From NCBI GenBank assembly GCA_024276995.1, contig JAJRWB010000011.1, positions 1-64,000 on the forward strand: a stretch of DNA of 64,000 nt. The letters run 5' to 3'. A program made the translations under genes and the position numbers. The stretch comes from Candidatus Eiseniibacteriota bacterium. GTDB taxonomy: Bacteria; Orphanbacterota; Orphanbacteria; Orphanbacterales; Orphanbacteraceae. Below the pieces are notes generated by a model. It did not search any database and was not told the DNA's origin. It saw nothing but the letters and a program-made list of their open reading frames with translations. This document shows positions 62,085 through 64,000 of the stretch, piece after piece. Position 1 is the stretch's first letter. Each line of letters starts with the position of its first letter.

Positions 62085-63439
62085 GACCGCCCCCCTTGCC
62101 GGTTTGGGAAATGGAACGCTTGGATCTCGATCGGCGGCACCAGGTTTAGGAATGTTGGGATCGGATGGCGCTGCGTGCCGACGAAGAGGAAATCCCCTTC
62201 GAACTGGAGACCTTCGATTCTCGTTTCAGGCAGGGGCTCCGCAAAGTCGTTTCCTTGATTATCGAAGACGATGACCTTTCTCGCCGGCCTTTCGGGATGA
62301 TTTATCGTCGTCTCGATGGCTATAAACGATCCGTCGCGGTTGACGGCCGCCGTTAGGACAAGGTGGCCCAGCTCGCGGGTCCAGAGGAGCTTTGGCTCGA
62401 AAGGGTCGGAAGAATCGTAGTAGAAAACCTTTCCGTAGCCGCCCTGAAGCACGATGAGCCGGCTCCCGTCGTCCGAGTAGTAGCGCGTACCCTCTACGAG
62501 TGCGTCGAGAACTTTCGTCGAGCCGTCGCGCAGGTCGATCGCGACCGTCTCGGAGGCCCTCGCGGCTTCTTTCCGGTCGAGGATCAGCGTCTCCCCCGAA
62601 GCGGTTAGAAAAAGCTGGTCATAATCAAAGTCTGTGAAGGATTTCTCCTCGAAAACGAGACGGCCGTCCGGTGCAAACACCACAATCTTCTCTCGGTGTC
62701 CGTTAATCGCGATGAGCGCCACGCGCTCGGGATCCTTCGACATCGTCGCGCCAAAGGTCCGGTGGTTGTAGCGTCTCCGGATGGTTTGAAGCCCCGGCGG
62801 GGTAGTTGCCGTCGCGTCGAAGAATACCGTCGCTTTTTCCGTGTGAACGATACTGTAGAGGCCGTCCGCCGAACGTTCCCAGCCAAGGATCTCTTTGCCG
62901 GGGATCTCCGTGAGATCCATGTGGCACGCCGGAATGAGCGAGAAGGTATTACGTTCCTCGGCATTATCCGGGAGGCCGAGGAAGACACGCCGCTTTCCGG
63001 CCAGGGTCTTGGTGATCTGGCCGGGTAGGAGGAAAGTGAGGATCGATTCCGAGAACGTACCATCGGGGTTCACGAAGAGGGGAGCAACTTTGTTGCCGAT
63101 GCGAAGTTCAAAGCTCTCGCCCTTGCCTGTGGACTGGTTCACAAACTTCTTGATCCGGAGATACCGAACAGGGAAATCTGTTCCCGATAGCTTCCCCGGA
63201 CCTACTGTAAATTCGTTTGTCGTGAGCTGAGCCGCGTCGTCCTTAATTACCACGCTCCAGACGAGTTCGCCCATGGCGAAGGCGGGCGAGGAAAGCGGCT
63301 GAAGCAATAACAGGAGGAAGAGGGCCGGCACGAGAGCGTGACGAATGAAGAATCCTGCGATCGGGACTTCCTCCTTGGCGATGCCGGGATGCGGCATATC
63401 AGGAGTAGAGAGTATCGGGGACACACGGTGGATCTGCAT
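62081..63439 (-). CDS. Secreted WD40-like beta-propeller protein of unknown function
   Basis: 452 aa. ATG 63439 has GGAGG at ideal spacing. The signal segment is unusually far in (residues about 33-55; HALVPALFLLLLLQPLSSPAFA); an internal start near there is possible. The remainder is strand-rich with repeated propeller-like blades: FSLIPACHMDLTEIPGKEIL, VALIAINGHREKIVVFAPDG, TLILDRKEAARASETVAIDL, RYYSDDGSRLIVLQGGYGKV and FIAIETTINHPERPARKVIV. No catalytic motif seen. It is translationally coupled to the M23 protein gene, suggesting that the two are exported and used together. Confidence 0.72.
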   Translation of the reverse strand: MQIHRVSPILSTPDMPHPGIAKEEVPIAGFFIRHALVPALFLLLLLQPLSSPAFAMGELVWSVVIKDDAAQLTTNEFTVGPGKLSGTDFPVRYLRIKKFVNQSTGKGESFELRIGNKVAPLFVNPDGTFSESILTFLLPGQITKTLAGKRRVFLGLPDNAEERNTFSLIPACHMDLTEIPGKEILGWERSADGLYSIVHTEKATVFFDATATTPPGLQTIRRRYNHRTFGATMSKDPERVALIAINGHREKIVVFAPDGRLVFEEKSFTDFDYDQLFLTASGETLILDRKEAARASETVAIDLRDGSTKVLDALVEGTRYYSDDGSRLIVLQGGYGKVFYYDSSDPFEPKLLWTRELGHLVLTAAVNRDGSFIAIETTINHPERPARKVIVFDNQGNDFAEPLPETRIEGLQFEGDFLFVGTQRHPIPTFLNLVPPIEIQAFHFPNRQGGRS

Positions 63440-63469
63440 GAGGGTTCCTCCTTCTGTATTCGTTCGTAC

Positions 63470-64000
63470 TCATCGCAGCACGATCAGTTTTTTCACGATC
63501 CGCTCGCCGGGATGTTTCTCTTCGCCGTCCGATTGCTCGCGCAAGAAATTGACGCCGGGCGAAACGGGCCGCCCATGCGCGTAGCGATCATCCCATGAAT
63601 AAAGGAGCGAAATCTTGAAGCGGCATCGAGTTGCCACGAAAGCTGCACATGTCCGTTCCGAATCAGAAAACTCATCTCGAACCGTGGTGTGACCGGTGGC
63701 TTGACCGGGGCGCTCTCCCCGTGATTTCCCGAGGCGTCCCACCAGGGGATTCTCCACGTCGCGGAGTCGATCTCACCGATGATCCTGCAAGATTCTCCCG
63801 CTGGCGTACCGGGCTTCACTGTCTGATGCTCCGCCCCCGCTATGTCGATACCGTGAAGAAGGTTATCGCTCGATAGAAGATCAAGCTCCGTGAAGGTGTC
63901 ATAAATGAAGTGATTCTGAGAATCGATGAGAGGATCCTCGGGGAAAGCCTGAACCGGACCGGAACGTGAAGGTGTGGCACGATGAAGGGTCAGGCAAGCG
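63470..64000 (-). pseudogene. Twice-deleted partial copy of the M23/LytM-like gene (runs off the window)
   Basis: Reading leftward from 64000 the sequence matches the 60615-62084 gene closely (QAFPEDPLIDSQNHFIYDTF, then GIDIAGAEHQTVKPGTPAGE). It then skips about 540 bases at 63776-63782, joining IIGE to IDSATWRIPWWDASG. This removes the HxH metal pair but keeps the frame. A second deletion of about 370 bases at 63600 joins AASRFRS to the final sorting strands and shifts the frame. In the other frame the intact tail YSWDDRYAHGRPVSPGV ... KLIVLR is still readable to 63470. It is a decayed tandem duplicate. The start lies beyond the window edge. Confidence 0.88.

Overview
The window is GC-rich, densely packed bacterial chromosome. 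It reads like a deep-branching Gram-negative lineage of the FCB/candidate-phylum type (Eisenbacteria-, Krumholzibacteriota- or Latescibacterota-like). The reasons are: many secreted multidomain proteins ending in a FlgD-like C-terminal sorting fold (GVYFxR...LLR), dockerin modules, predicted outer-membrane beta-barrels and lipoproteins, and an archaeal-type GatE. The phylum is inferred from gene content only.

Layout. 1-6806 (+): the conserved origin-proximal cluster yidD(partial)-yidC-khpB-mnmE-mnmG-rsmG. 6833-11835 (-): an rpmG-HIT pair with a good promoter, then an ECF sigma factor coupled to a small protein and an MscS channel, a DUF2267-like protein, a second MscS channel and a DUF3078 barrel. 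11910-18005 (+): a sialidase-like repeat protein, a membrane spermidine-synthase-like protein, and an unusual zinc ribbon/half-SecY/DUF2007 fusion. 18014-23373 (-): a giant cysteine-rich ASH-repeat protein, split by an in-frame TAA, and a cohesin-like lipoprotein.

23608-31172 (+) is one tight operon: CsgG-like TPR lipoprotein, outer-membrane barrel, PEGA-containing Ser/Thr kinase, second CsgG-like lipoprotein, then four tiny genes (helical protein, Gly/Ala-rich helical protein, TPR chaperone-like protein, helical protein). This is my best candidate for an undescribed envelope or secretion system. 31340-33633: a decayed secreted gene and an orphan hybrid histidine-sensor kinase. 33641-37596: a promoter, short leader ORF and intrinsic terminator ahead of a heterodimeric ABC exporter, arranged like BmrB-BmrCD attenuation. 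37739-39187: octaheme hydroxylamine-oxidoreductase-like cytochrome. 39208-41657 (-): deleted ABC/MacB remnant, cystathionine beta-synthase core, RsgA. 41814-47654 (+): a 1946-residue propeller/FN3/dockerin protein.

47506-50741 (-) is an accessory patch: a DUF4143-type ATPase and a methyltransferase, each broken by one extra G, a truncated DUF6933-like gene and a cysteine-cluster protein. 50891-54269 (+): threonine synthase, ApgM-type homoserine kinase/phosphoglycerate mutase, PPK2 kinase. 54274-58028: GT-C-like membrane protein (-) and GatE (+). 58048-64000 (-), visibly less GC-rich: a gingipain-like protein lacking its catalytic His, an M23 protein, a propeller protein and a twice-deleted copy of the M23 gene.

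Two themes cut across the window. First, three otherwise intact genes (ABC subunit, octaheme cytochrome, PPK2) each carry one in-frame TAG at a tolerant position. Second, several genes survive as end-to-end remnants with their middles deleted.
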